From contig NZ_BCNS01000091.1 in assembly GCF_001528745.1 (NCBI RefSeq), positions 1 through 64,000 of the forward strand: a stretch of DNA of 64,000 bases, written 5' to 3'. The stretch comes from Marinobacterium profundum. GTDB taxonomy: Bacteria > Pseudomonadota > Gammaproteobacteria > Pseudomonadales > Balneatricaceae. The translations under genes and the position numbers were made by a program. The notes under the pieces are model-generated. The model had not been told where the DNA came from, ran no database searches, and worked only from the letters and a program-made list of their open reading frames with translations. Each line of letters begins with the position of its first letter. Within the stretch, counting starts at the first letter, position 1. This document shows, piece after piece, positions 54,407 to 63,171 of this stretch.

Positions 54407-55420
54407 GTGGCGCAGACAGAAGTTTTCGGATATCTGAACAACGGCATACCGGTGCAGCGTCTCTGGCTGCGCCGGGGCAAGCTGCGCGCCGCAATTCTGA
54501 CCTACGGTGCCACCTTGCAGGATCTGCGGCTGGAGGGCGTTGAGCACCCACTGGTGCTGGGCGCCACAGAGCTTGAGCCCTACCTGGACGACATGAGTTA
54601 CTTCGGTGCCAATGTCGGCCGGGTCGCCAACCGCCTTGCAGGCGGGCACGCCCGCATTGGTGGTATCGACTGTACCCTGCATATGCCTGGAGCAGACAAG
54701 CACCTGCTGCACGGTGGCAAAGACGGCCTGCATGCCCAGCTGTGGCGCATCATTCAGGCGGACGACGGCCACATCACTCTGGGTATTAAGCTGGCCGATG
54801 GTCATATGGGCTTTCCCGGCAATCTGGATATACGCCTGACCTATCGCATTATTGCCCCGGCAACACTGCAGCTGGAAATTGAAGCGCGCACCGATGCCGC
54901 CACCCTGTGCAATATCGCCCACCACAGCTATTTCAACCTCGATGGCAGCCCCGACATACTGGATCACCAGCTGCTGATCGACGCCGAACACTATCTGCCG
55001 GTGGACAGCGAACAGATTCCCAGCGGCGAGATCGCCCCCGTACAGGGCAGCCGATTCGATTTTCGCTCCCCGCGACCGCTACGCAACGTCGAGCCCCATT
55101 TAGGTTATGACCACAATTTCTGCCTGTCCCGCACAGTGCAGCCACTGCGCCCGGTCGCCAGCCTGTACAGCCCCAAGTCCGGCATCCGGTTGCGCCTGGA
55201 TACAACAGAACCCGGCCTGCAAATCTACGATGGCAGCCATATCAATGCACCAGCACTGCACAGCATCAGCCAGACAGCCTACGGCCCCCACGCAGGCCTG
55301 GCACTGGAAGCCCAGCGCTGGCCCGATGCGCCCCATCATCCGGCCTTCCCATCCATTGCCCTGACGCCTGACGAGGTTTACCGGCAAAGCACTGCCTGGC
55401 ATTTCGAAGGACCGGCCTGA
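54407..55420 (+). CDS. galM: aldose 1-epimerase (galactose mutarotase)
   Basis: A 337-residue GalM-type mutarotase. Catalytic residues: base Glu in LALEAQRWPDA and acid His in NIAHHSYFNLDG; also LTYGATLQDLRL, YFGANVGRVANRLAGG and HLLHGGKDGLH. It converts beta- to alpha-galactose, feeding the dehydrogenase with its preferred anomer. A GTG at 54407 with GGGGCGCAGG before it aligns with the family N-terminus; an ATG-less extension to 54317 would overlap the ATPase gene by 44 bp and is less likely. Confidence 0.88.
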   Translation: MAQTEVFGYLNNGIPVQRLWLRRGKLRAAILTYGATLQDLRLEGVEHPLVLGATELEPYLDDMSYFGANVGRVANRLAGGHARIGGIDCTLHMPGADKHLLHGGKDGLHAQLWRIIQADDGHITLGIKLADGHMGFPGNLDIRLTYRIIAPATLQLEIEARTDAATLCNIAHHSYFNLDGSPDILDHQLLIDAEHYLPVDSEQIPSGEIAPVQGSRFDFRSPRPLRNVEPHLGYDHNFCLSRTVQPLRPVASLYSPKSGIRLRLDTTEPGLQIYDGSHINAPALHSISQTAYGPHAGLALEAQRWPDAPHHPAFPSIALTPDEVYRQSTAWHFEGPA

Positions 55421-55461
55421 AACCCGGCACGTCTGCAGGTCCCAGGCCATAAACGCCCTGG

Positions 55462-56427
55462 TTAGTAGGCGCCTTCCACCAGGTTAGTTGGCGTACCTTT
55501 GACGAATTGCTCGATATTGTCCATCAGCTGATCGGCGAGAGCCTGCTGGGCCTCGTCGGACGCCCAGGCGATATGGGGTGTGAGGATCACATTCCCACGG
55601 GTCGCAACACGCATCAGTGGACTCTCGGCAGACGGCGGTTCCTCCAGGGTGACATCGAATCCCGCACCGCTGATCAGTCCCTCATCCAGCGCACGGACGA
55701 GGTCTTCCTCCACCACCAGCCCTCCACGGGCGGTGTTGATAATCAGCGGACGACGTTGCATGGCACGAAACTCCGGCAGGGCAATCATGCCGCGGGTTTG
55801 TGGCGTCAGCGGGCTGTGCAGGGTGATGATATCGCTTGTTGCCAGTACCTCGTCCCAGGGCGTGTACAACCGGCCAAAGCCGCTGCTGCCCTTGTGTGCC
55901 GCAAACAGCGGCACCATGCCGAAGACGCGCGCAATGTCGGCGACGCGCTGACCGAGCACGCCCTCGCCGAGGATCCCCAGCCGCGCCCCGGCCAGATCGT
56001 GGACCGCGTGATTAAAGAAGCAGAACTGACCCGATTTCTGCCATTCGCCTGCGATAACATCCTCGCGGTACGCCACTATATTGCGACGCAACGCCAGCAT
56101 CAGCGCGAAGACATGCTCCGGCACTGTGTTCACCGCGTAGCCTCGGATATTCACGACGGCGATGCCGCGACGCTGGCAATAAGCCTTGTCGACACAGTCG
56201 GTGCCGGTCGCGGCAACCGCGATCAGACGCAGGCCTGGCAGCTGTTCCAGCTCCGCAGCCCCCAGTCGAACCTTGTTGGTGATCGCAATCGTTGCGCCCG
56301 CCAGGCGCTCAACCACCTCCTCGGGGCGGCTGCGGTCGTACTCGATCAGTTCGTGCTCGAAAGCGGGCCGGCGCAGGCCGACCTGCGGCGCTATGGTCGA
56401 ACGGTCCAGAAAAATGATTCTGTGCAT
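55462..56427 (-). CDS. D-2-hydroxyacid dehydrogenase (hydroxypyruvate reductase-like)
   Basis: A 321-residue NAD(P)-dependent dehydrogenase of the glycerate dehydrogenase/HprA type: Rossmann motif LGILGEGVLG, active-site Arg in INTARGGLVVEEDLV, Glu in FDVTLEEPP and His in LTPHIAWAS. It probably interconverts hydroxypyruvate (or glyoxylate) and D-glycerate (glycolate). Last gene of the leftward operon, 23 bp after the transketolase stop. Hydroxypyruvate is also a transketolase ketol donor, linking the two genes functionally by inference. Confidence 0.85.
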   Translation of the reverse strand: MHRIIFLDRSTIAPQVGLRRPAFEHELIEYDRSRPEEVVERLAGATIAITNKVRLGAAELEQLPGLRLIAVAATGTDCVDKAYCQRRGIAVVNIRGYAVNTVPEHVFALMLALRRNIVAYREDVIAGEWQKSGQFCFFNHAVHDLAGARLGILGEGVLGQRVADIARVFGMVPLFAAHKGSSGFGRLYTPWDEVLATSDIITLHSPLTPQTRGMIALPEFRAMQRRPLIINTARGGLVVEEDLVRALDEGLISGAGFDVTLEEPPSAESPLMRVATRGNVILTPHIAWASDEAQQALADQLMDNIEQFVKGTPTNLVEGAY

Positions 56428-56450
56428 GGGAATTCGTCTCCGCGCTAAGT

Positions 56451-58430
56451 TCAGAGGTGGCGTTTGGCCGCCGCGACTATGGCCGCAGGGGTGATACCAA
56501 AGTGTTCAAACAACTGCTCCGCCGGGCCGGACAAGCCAAAACCCGCCATACCGACAAAGTCACCTCGGCTCCCCAGATACTGATCCCAGCCGAAGCGTAC
56601 CGCCGCCTCAATGCCGATGCGCACCGTACCCGACCCCAGCACTGCGTCACGGTAGGCCTGGCTCTGGGCGTCAAAGAGTTCCCAGCAGGGCATCGATACG
56701 ACGGCGGTCGGCACACCCTGGGCCTGCAGTTGCGCCCGCGCCTCAACCGCAAGCGCGACCTCGGAGCCGGTCGCCAGCAGGGTAACGACCCGCAGGCCGC
56801 CTTCGGCTTCGGTGAGCACGTAGGCACCACGGCGCACCCGGTTTTCGGCAACATGGGAGTGGCGTACCCGTGGCAGCGCCTGGCGGGCAAACACCAGGCT
56901 GCACGGGCCGCTACGATGTTCCAGCGCGACCTCCCAGCACTCAGCGGCTTCAACCGCATCGGCAGGGCGCATCAGCAGCATATTGGGCATCGCCCGCAAC
57001 GAGGCCAGAATCTCGACAGGCTGGTGCGTGGGGCCATTTGTTCCAACACCGATGGAGTCGTGGCTGAAGACAAATTTCACCGGCAACGCCATCAGCGCGG
57101 CCATGCGCATCGCCGGGCGCTCGTACTCGGAGAACGCCAGATAGGTCACTGCAAGCGGAATAACACCGCCATGCGCCGCCAGGCCGTTAGCCATAGCCCC
57201 CATCAGATGCTCCCGTACGCCACAGTGAACATAGGCCCCCCCGCGGTTATCGGCCGTAAAAGCCGCCAGACTGCGCTTATGAGAGGTCGGTGCCTCGAGG
57301 TCCGCACAGCCGACGATACGCTCGGGCAGAATTGTCGCGAGCAAGTCATTGATCTCGGCGGATGCATGAATCCCAGGCTTAGCCTCGGTCTCGTTCACAG
57401 CACGGCTTTTATAGGCCTGCAGCAGCTCACGCCAACCCTGGAGGAGCTCACCCGCCTGAATGCGCTCGAACTCGGCTCGTTCAGCTGCGGGCAGCGCGGC
57501 AAGTCGGGCTTGCCAGGCAGCGTGTTCGCGCACAGAGCCTTGACCCGCATCGCGCCAGGCGGTCAGAGTTTCGTCTGGTACGACAAAGGGCGCATGGGGC
57601 CAATCGAGCAGCTCCCGCGCGGCATCGGCATCCTCAGCGTAAAGCCTGGCGCTGTGCCCCCCGCGCTGCCCCTGCACCCGCGCCAGACCAGATCCAATTA
57701 CGGTTCGGCAGGCGATCAGCGACGGGCGAGGATCCTTCTTCGCCAATGCGATGGCCGCCACCACTGCCTCTATATCATGGCCGTCAACCTCGATAACGTG
57801 CCAGCGGGCCACGCGAAAGCGCTCGGCAACGTCCTCGCTCATCGACAATTCAGTACTGCCATCGTCGGTAATGCGGTTGTCATCCCAACACAGTATCAAT
57901 TTGCCCAGCTGCAGATGCCCGGCCAGCGAAATCATCTCCTGGCCAATACCCTCCTGCAGACAGCCGTCGCCGACAAAGGCGTAGGTATGGTGATCGACCA
58001 GCCCGATTCCGAACTTCGCACTCAGGTTCGCCTCGGCGACGGCCATGCCAAAGGCATTGGCAATACCCTGACCCAGCGGGCCTGTGGTGACCTCGATACC
58101 AGCGGCCGGATCGATCTCTGGATGTCCGGCGCATAGCGAACCCAGCTGGCGAAAGCGCTTGATTTCATCAAGGCTGAGGTCGGCGTAGCCGCTTAGGTAG
58201 AGCAACGTATACAGCAGCATTGAACCGTGCCCGTTCGACAGCACAAAACGGTCCCGGTCGGCCCAGGTCGGGTCCGCCGGGTTGTACTTCAGGTGCTGCG
58301 TAAAAAGCGCTGTGGCAATTTCAGCCATGCCCAGGGGCACGCCCTGATGTCCTTCTCCCGCCTGCACTATGGCGTCGATGGAAAGAAAGCGAATCGCGTG
58401 GGCCAGAGGCTGCAGGTTTTCCGGCGTCAT
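56451..58430 (-). CDS. transketolase, full-length
   Basis: A 659-residue thiamine-diphosphate enzyme: [57 protein letters not shown] motif [32 protein letters not shown], pyrimidine-domain Glu region [21 protein letters not shown], and [18 protein letters not shown]. The ATG at 58430 with GGGAGG at good spacing is chosen over 29 upstream codons. [10 protein letters not shown] replaces the common GHPGAPMG (Lys/Gly-His-Pro-Gly), a deviation near the TPP site. It is an operon-specific second enzyme rather than the housekeeping transketolase, judged by context. Confidence 0.9.
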   Translation of the reverse strand: MTPENLQPLAHAIRFLSIDAIVQAGEGHQGVPLGMAEIATALFTQHLKYNPADPTWADRDRFVLSNGHGSMLLYTLLYLSGYADLSLDEIKRFRQLGSLCAGHPEIDPAAGIEVTTGPLGQGIANAFGMAVAEANLSAKFGIGLVDHHTYAFVGDGCLQEGIGQEMISLAGHLQLGKLILCWDDNRITDDGSTELSMSEDVAERFRVARWHVIEVDGHDIEAVVAAIALAKKDPRPSLIACRTVIGSGLARVQGQRGGHSARLYAEDADAARELLDWPHAPFVVPDETLTAWRDAGQGSVREHAAWQARLAALPAAERAEFERIQAGELLQGWRELLQAYKSRAVNETEAKPGIHASAEINDLLATILPERIVGCADLEAPTSHKRSLAAFTADNRGGAYVHCGVREHLMGAMANGLAAHGGVIPLAVTYLAFSEYERPAMRMAALMALPVKFVFSHDSIGVGTNGPTHQPVEILASLRAMPNMLLMRPADAVEAAECWEVALEHRSGPCSLVFARQALPRVRHSHVAENRVRRGAYVLTEAEGGLRVVTLLATGSEVALAVEARAQLQAQGVPTAVVSMPCWELFDAQSQAYRDAVLGSGTVRIGIEAAVRFGWDQYLGSRGDFVGMAGFGLSGPAEQLFEHFGITPAAIVAAAKRHL

Positions 58431-58541
58431 GACAAAGACCTCCCGGACGACTTCCGCTGGGAAGGCGTCGATACTAGTGATGTTCAGGTATTTCCAAATG
58501 TTATGGCTGCGCTGCACAGGCCAAAGTCCGCGAGCGGCGGG

Positions 58542-59420
58542 CTAACGCACCCCGTTCAGGGCGTAGTAGCTGCGGATGACCTGGCTGTCATCGGCACGGC
58601 CATCACCACGCCCGGAGGTAGCAAGAAAGAGCTGATGCGCCGCAGCGGCAAGCGGCAGAGCAGCCCTGGTCTCGCTCCCGGCCTCCAGCACTATCCCTAG
58701 GTCCTTGACGAAGATGTCCACCGCACTGGTAACCTCAGGATCTGGCTGCAGCATGCGCGGCCCACGATCCTTCAGCATCCAGCTCGATGCCGCCGAGCCG
58801 CCCATGATTTCCAGCAATACCTTCAGATCCACACCGACCTTGGCCGCCAGGGCAAAGGCCTCGGCCACAGCTGCGATATGCACGCCGCAGAGCAACTGGT
58901 TGACCGTTTTCACCATGGCGCCCTGACCCGGCCGCTCCCCGACATGAAACAGCCGCTGCCCCATGGTCTGGAAAAGCGGCTGCATCTCATCAAAGGTGGC
59001 GCGCTCCGCGGCGGCCATAATGGTCAAAGACCCCGCCACAGCACCGGCAACACCGCCGGAGACAGGCGCGTCGACAAATCGATGGCCCGCAGCGACCACC
59101 TGGTCCGCAATGCGCTCCACCGCCCCGGGAGGGCAAGTGGCCATCAGGCAAACAATCGCACCCGCGTTCAACTCCGCCAGAGCCCCGTCGGCGATCAGCA
59201 CCTGCTCGGCCTGGGCGGCATTGACCACCATCAAAATCAGGATATCGACAGCCCGCATTGCCCCAACGCCGGGGTCCGCAGACTCGCCGCCGGCCGCACT
59301 GAGCGCGCCTAGTGCCTGGGGGTTCAGATCAATACCCCGCACGCGAAAGCCGCTGGCGAGCAGGTTTTTGGCCATGGGCAGGCCCATCGCGCCGAGTCCG
59401 GCGAATGCAATCGTCTTCAT
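58542..59420 (-). CDS. L-threonate dehydrogenase-like 3-hydroxyacid dehydrogenase
   Basis: A 292-residue beta-hydroxyacid dehydrogenase: GxGxxG as GLGAMG (8-13), DAPVSGGVAGAVAGSLTIMAA, catalytic Lys in MVKTVNQLLCGVHIAAVAEA, and AVDIFVKDLGIVLEAG followed by DDSQVIRSYY. The segments VVNAAQAEQVL, NQLLxGVHIAA, SSWMLKDR and SAVDIFVKDLG are the pattern I associate with LtnD, which oxidises L-threonate at C2. Tartronate-semialdehyde reductase is a less close alternative. Lies between the TRAP permease and transketolase. Confidence 0.82.
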   Translation of the reverse strand: MKTIAFAGLGAMGLPMAKNLLASGFRVRGIDLNPQALGALSAAGGESADPGVGAMRAVDILILMVVNAAQAEQVLIADGALAELNAGAIVCLMATCPPGAVERIADQVVAAGHRFVDAPVSGGVAGAVAGSLTIMAAAERATFDEMQPLFQTMGQRLFHVGERPGQGAMVKTVNQLLCGVHIAAVAEAFALAAKVGVDLKVLLEIMGGSAASSWMLKDRGPRMLQPDPEVTSAVDIFVKDLGIVLEAGSETRAALPLAAAAHQLFLATSGRGDGRADDSQVIRSYYALNGVR

Positions 59421-59441
59421 GGTTTAACCTTTTCGAGAACG

Positions 59442-59465
59442 AAGTCCCCGCGAACACGGGGACTT
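59442..59465 (-). promoter_or_regulatory. intercistronic hairpin between dctM and the threonate dehydrogenase-like gene
   Basis: AAGTCCCCG (59442-59450) and CGGGGACTT (59457-59465) form a perfect 9-bp stem with a 6-nt loop in a 54-bp gap inside the leftward operon. It could stabilise or partly terminate the transcript. Confidence 0.5.
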
Positions 59466-59474
59466 TTCGTGATG

Positions 59475-60734
59475 TTAGTAGAGAGTGAACGCTGGCACGA
59501 AGGAAATCAGCCCCAGAACCGTGATGGCCATCAGATAGAAGGGCCAAAGTTCGCGGGTAATTTTCCCCACAGGCTCGCCGGAGATGGCCGCAGAAATAAA
59601 CAGCGTCGTACCGACGGGCGGCGTGAAGAGCCCAATGCTGAGATTGACCGCCATCATGATGCCGAGCTGAATCAGATCCAGGCCAATGGCATTGCCGATC
59701 GCCACAAAGGTCGGCCCCAACAGCAGTATCGCGGCCGGAAGGTCAAGGAACATGCCGATCATCAGCATGATCAAGTTCATCATCAGAATGATCATCACCG
59801 GCGACTCGAGCGTATACAGAGCCCACTCAGCGACAGCGGTCGGTATGGCTTCCACCGTGAGGACATAGCCCACTAGGTTGGAGGCAGCGATCACCAGCAT
59901 GACCACCCCGGTGGTCACCGCGGTATGAATCAGGGCGTCATACAGGCGGCGTACTGTGAGGTCACGGTACAGCAGCGCACTGACCATCAGACCATAGGAC
60001 ACCGCTAGCACACTGACTTCGGTCGGCGTTGCGATGCCCGCCCGCAGCAGCACAACGATAAAGGCCGGCATGGCCAGTGCCGGAGCCGCATTGAGAGTGG
60101 CCCGCAGAATGTCGCGCAGAGTAACTTCTGCGGTCAGGCGTTTGAAACCGCGCAGACGCCCCGAGAGGTAGCAGATGAGCATGAAGCCGGAGCACAGCAG
60201 CAACCCCGGCAGGATGCCCGCAAGGAAGAGCGCCGCGATCGACTGGTTGGAAATTGTCGCGAATATAATCAGCGGGATCGACGGCGGAATAAGCCCGGCA
60301 ATGACCGAAGACGACGCTGTCGCCGAAGCTGCGAACGCCGCCGGATAGCCTTCGCGTTTTTGCCAGGGAATCAGCATGGAGCCCAGCGCCGAGGCCTCGG
60401 CTACCGCCGACCCAGACACGCCGCCGAAGATGGTAGAGCCAACCACAGTAACCTGACCCAGACCGCCGTGAAAACGGCCGACCAGGGTGGTGGCGAAGTG
60501 GATCAGTCGCTTTCCAAGGGTGCCTCCCATCATCAGGCTGCCGGAAAGCATAAAGAACGGAATCGCCAGTAGCGGAAAACTCTGGGTTGGCTGAAAGATC
60601 TTCACAACGGCAATGACGCTCGGCATTCCCCCCAGGGTAATCGCCGCCAGCCCTGCACTGATAACCAGCGCATAGCCAACCGGTACCGCCAGTACCAGCA
60701 GAGCACCAAACACCAGGATCATTAAAAGAGTCAT
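59475..60734 (-). CDS. TRAP transporter 3 large permease (DctM)
   Basis: A 419-residue DctM: FPLLAIPFFMLSGSLMMGGTLGKR, IFGGVSGSAVAEASALGSMLIP, AGLIPPSIPLIIFATISNQSIAALFLAGILPG and AVNLSIGLFTPPVGTTLFISAAI. Translationally coupled to dctQ by a 4-bp overlap. Same P-Q-M order as TRAP transporter 2. Confidence 0.93.
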   Translation of the reverse strand: MTLLMILVFGALLVLAVPVGYALVISAGLAAITLGGMPSVIAVVKIFQPTQSFPLLAIPFFMLSGSLMMGGTLGKRLIHFATTLVGRFHGGLGQVTVVGSTIFGGVSGSAVAEASALGSMLIPWQKREGYPAAFAASATASSSVIAGLIPPSIPLIIFATISNQSIAALFLAGILPGLLLCSGFMLICYLSGRLRGFKRLTAEVTLRDILRATLNAAPALAMPAFIVVLLRAGIATPTEVSVLAVSYGLMVSALLYRDLTVRRLYDALIHTAVTTGVVMLVIAASNLVGYVLTVEAIPTAVAEWALYTLESPVMIILMMNLIMLMIGMFLDLPAAILLLGPTFVAIGNAIGLDLIQLGIMMAVNLSIGLFTPPVGTTLFISAAISGEPVGKITRELWPFYLMAITVLGLISFVPAFTLY

Positions 60735-61294
60735 ACATCCTCCTCAATATGGTGTCTGCGCACGGCGAGTGGATCACCTGCCTGCAGCAGACGCACGAAG
60801 GTGGTCAGCGCGGTTATCCCCAGTCCGGTAAAGCCCACTATCAGGGCCAGATAGGCCCAGCGCGCAGTAATCCCGGTCACCGGGTATACCTCGGAGCCGG
60901 TAATCGCAACCACATCGAGGCCGACCCAGGCGAGGTAGAAGAAGGTCACCAGTACCAGAACCTGCTGAGCGAGTAAAAGCACCCGATTGCCGGTTCGGCC
61001 CAGCAGGGCATTGAGCGCCGTGACGGCGATGTGCTGACCACGCTGGGCCGCCAGCACCACGCCGCTCATGACCAGCCAGGGGAACAGGAGATTGGGCATT
61101 TCTGTGGGCCAGCCCATACCCTGGTTGGTGACGTAGCGGACGATCACCTCTGCCATCAGGGAAACGAACATGATGACGAGGGACGAGATCGCGATCACCG
61201 AACTGGTGACCACGATCACATCATCGACCCACTTCACCACCAGAGCTGTGACGCCAATTCTGGCCACAGGAATGGGTGAGTGGGTCGTCATCAT
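60731..61294 (-). CDS. TRAP transporter 3 small membrane subunit (DctQ)
   Basis: A 187-residue membrane protein with four hydrophobic helices: VVTSSVIAISSLVIMFVSLMAEVIVRYVTNQGMGWPTEMPNLLFPWLVMSGVVLAAQRGQHIAV, then two C-terminal helices. Starts in the dctP stop (ATGA) and ends in the dctM start. Confidence 0.9.
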   Translation of the reverse strand: MMTTHSPIPVARIGVTALVVKWVDDVIVVTSSVIAISSLVIMFVSLMAEVIVRYVTNQGMGWPTEMPNLLFPWLVMSGVVLAAQRGQHIAVTALNALLGRTGNRVLLLAQQVLVLVTFFYLAWVGLDVVAITGSEVYPVTGITARWAYLALIVGFTGLGITALTTFVRLLQAGDPLAVRRHHIEEDV

Positions 61295-62262
61295 TGCTTG
61301 CCAGCCTCCGCAACAATCAGTGCCACCAGATCAGGGTATTGCTCAGACCACTTGTCGTAGACCGATTTGGTCTTCTGTATGAAGGGCGCCTGGTTCACTT
61401 CGTTGATCACCACTCCGGCATCGGTCAACTTCGTGCGCAAATCGGCGTCCGCGGCCAGCGACATTTCGCGGTTTAGCGTGCCGGCTTCGACTGCAGCCTC
61501 GCGCACGGCTTGCTGATCCCCCTTGGACATCTGGTCCCAGATCATCTTGCTGGCCAGCAGTGGCGTGGTTTCGTACTTGTGCCCTGTCAGCGAGATGTAC
61601 TTTTGCACCTCATGCAGCTTGGACGAATAGATATTCATCAATGGGTTCTCCTGGCCATCAAAGACACCCTGCTGCAGGGCGATATAAAGCTCGGAGAACG
61701 CCAGCGGCGCCGGATTGGCACCCAGGGAATTGAAGATATCGAGGGTTACGGGGTCGGGCGGCGTACGCAGCTTGATACCGGCCAGATCTTCCGGCGTGCT
61801 GATCGGCCGGGTGTTGTTGCTGACGTGACGGATGCCGTTGTCCCACAGCGCCAGCAAAACCAATCCCTTGCCATTGGCCAGTTCATCGAGCTTGTCACCA
61901 ACCGGGCCATCAACCACCTGGTAGGCGTGCTCCAGGTTGCGGAACAGGAAGGGCAGGCCCAGCGCTGCAAACTCCGGCACCACACCAGAGGTAGTGCCCT
62001 GGGAGTTGGCGCTAAAAGCCATGGTTCCCAGGCGCATATTGGTGAGTGACTCGGCGTCGTCGCCGTACTGGGCACTACCCCCGACTTCGACCTTGATCCG
62101 GCCTTCAGTCTTTGCATCCACCAGTTCGGCAAACCTCAGCGAGGCTTCCGCCTTGGGATTACCGGGCGCCGCGTTATGCGACAGGCGCAGTACCTGCTCC
62201 GCCCAGAGGGGCGATGCCGTCAGAGCCAAAGTTGCTGCAATTGCAATCAGTGATTTTTTCAT
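61291..62262 (-). CDS. TRAP transporter 3 substrate-binding protein (DctP)
   Basis: A 323-residue periplasmic DctP; signal peptide ends at LWA-EQV (21/22). Ligand Arg in GIKLRTPPDP, hinge FSELYIALQQGVFDGQENPLMNIYS. Very similar motif spacing to TRAP transporter 2. It should bind the acid or ketose degraded by this operon. 96 bp downstream of the SDR gene. Confidence 0.92.
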   Translation of the reverse strand: MKKSLIAIAATLALTASPLWAEQVLRLSHNAAPGNPKAEASLRFAELVDAKTEGRIKVEVGGSAQYGDDAESLTNMRLGTMAFSANSQGTTSGVVPEFAALGLPFLFRNLEHAYQVVDGPVGDKLDELANGKGLVLLALWDNGIRHVSNNTRPISTPEDLAGIKLRTPPDPVTLDIFNSLGANPAPLAFSELYIALQQGVFDGQENPLMNIYSSKLHEVQKYISLTGHKYETTPLLASKMIWDQMSKGDQQAVREAAVEAGTLNREMSLAADADLRTKLTDAGVVINEVNQAPFIQKTKSVYDKWSEQYPDLVALIVAEAGKQ

Positions 62263-62358
62263 GAGTATTTCCTTGTTTTTCTTTTAATGGACTCAGGGTG
62301 TCATATTGACACTGTTAAAACTTGAATTGGCAGTTCAAATAAAACAGCCGATCAAGCA

Positions 62359-63123
62359 TCAGCCGTGGATAAGCATGCCTCCATTGACGTCGATAACCGC
62401 ACCGGTGATGTAGGACGACAGTTCAGACGACAGAAATAGATAGGTTCCGGCGACATCATCCGCGCTACCCATGCGATTCAGTGGAATGCCGGCGATAATT
62501 TCAGCCATCTTGTCGTCGGCGATCTTGCCGGCATTGATATCCGTCTGAATCAGACCCGGCGTGACGCAATTCACACGGATTCCACTGGGACCGAATTCCC
62601 GCGCCATTGCTTTTGCCAAACCCAGCACACCGGCCTTGGCCGCCGAGTAATGCGGCCCGCCGAGGATGCCGCCGCCGCGCTGAGCCGACACCGAAGACAT
62701 GCAGGTGATCGCCCCCGACTGCTGGTGCTTCATCTGCGGTATCACTGCCTGAGACAGGTACAGCACGCCACGCAGGTTGACGTCCAGCACGCGATCCCAG
62801 CTTGCCGCATCAATTTCCAGCGTCTTCACCGGCTGTGTGATACCGGCGTTATTGATCAGAATGTCGATCCGGCCGAACTCGGCCACGGCGCGCTCGGCGG
62901 CCTGTTCGCAGGCAGCCTTGTCGGTTACGTTGCAGCCGTAGCCACGATGCTCAGGGCCAAGGGTAGCCGCGGCCTGGGCCGCAGCCGACTCATCGAGGTC
63001 CAGAATCACGACTCTGGCGCCATGACGGGCAAACAGCTGTGCCGTGGCTATCCCGATACCCCGCGCCGAGGCGGCGCCGGAGATCAGTGCGACCTTGCCC
63101 TGCAGTAGAAGCGAATGGTTCAT
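62359..63123 (-). CDS. SDR-family oxidoreductase
   Basis: A 254-residue classical SDR: SGAASARGIGIATAQLF (TGxxxGIG variant), NNAGITQPV, CMSSVSAQRGG (Ser) and YSAAK. An acidic residue after strand 2 (VVILDLDES) favours NAD+. In the operon it likely oxidises a polyol or sugar-acid hydroxyl to a ketone. Substrate not identifiable from sequence. Confidence 0.85.
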   Translation of the reverse strand: MNHSLLLQGKVALISGAASARGIGIATAQLFARHGARVVILDLDESAAAQAAATLGPEHRGYGCNVTDKAACEQAAERAVAEFGRIDILINNAGITQPVKTLEIDAASWDRVLDVNLRGVLYLSQAVIPQMKHQQSGAITCMSSVSAQRGGGILGGPHYSAAKAGVLGLAKAMAREFGPSGIRVNCVTPGLIQTDINAGKIADDKMAEIIAGIPLNRMGSADDVAGTYLFLSSELSSYITGAVIDVNGGMLIHG

Positions 63124-63171
63124 ATTGTCGTCCTGTTATTGTTGTCTTCAGTGTGCCGCAACAAGATAGGC

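Noticed and set aside
56457-58136. 559-codon open frame antisense to transketolase
   Set aside because: Low-complexity translation rich in Arg/His/Gln and no recognisable domain; the sense strand carries the TPP motif.
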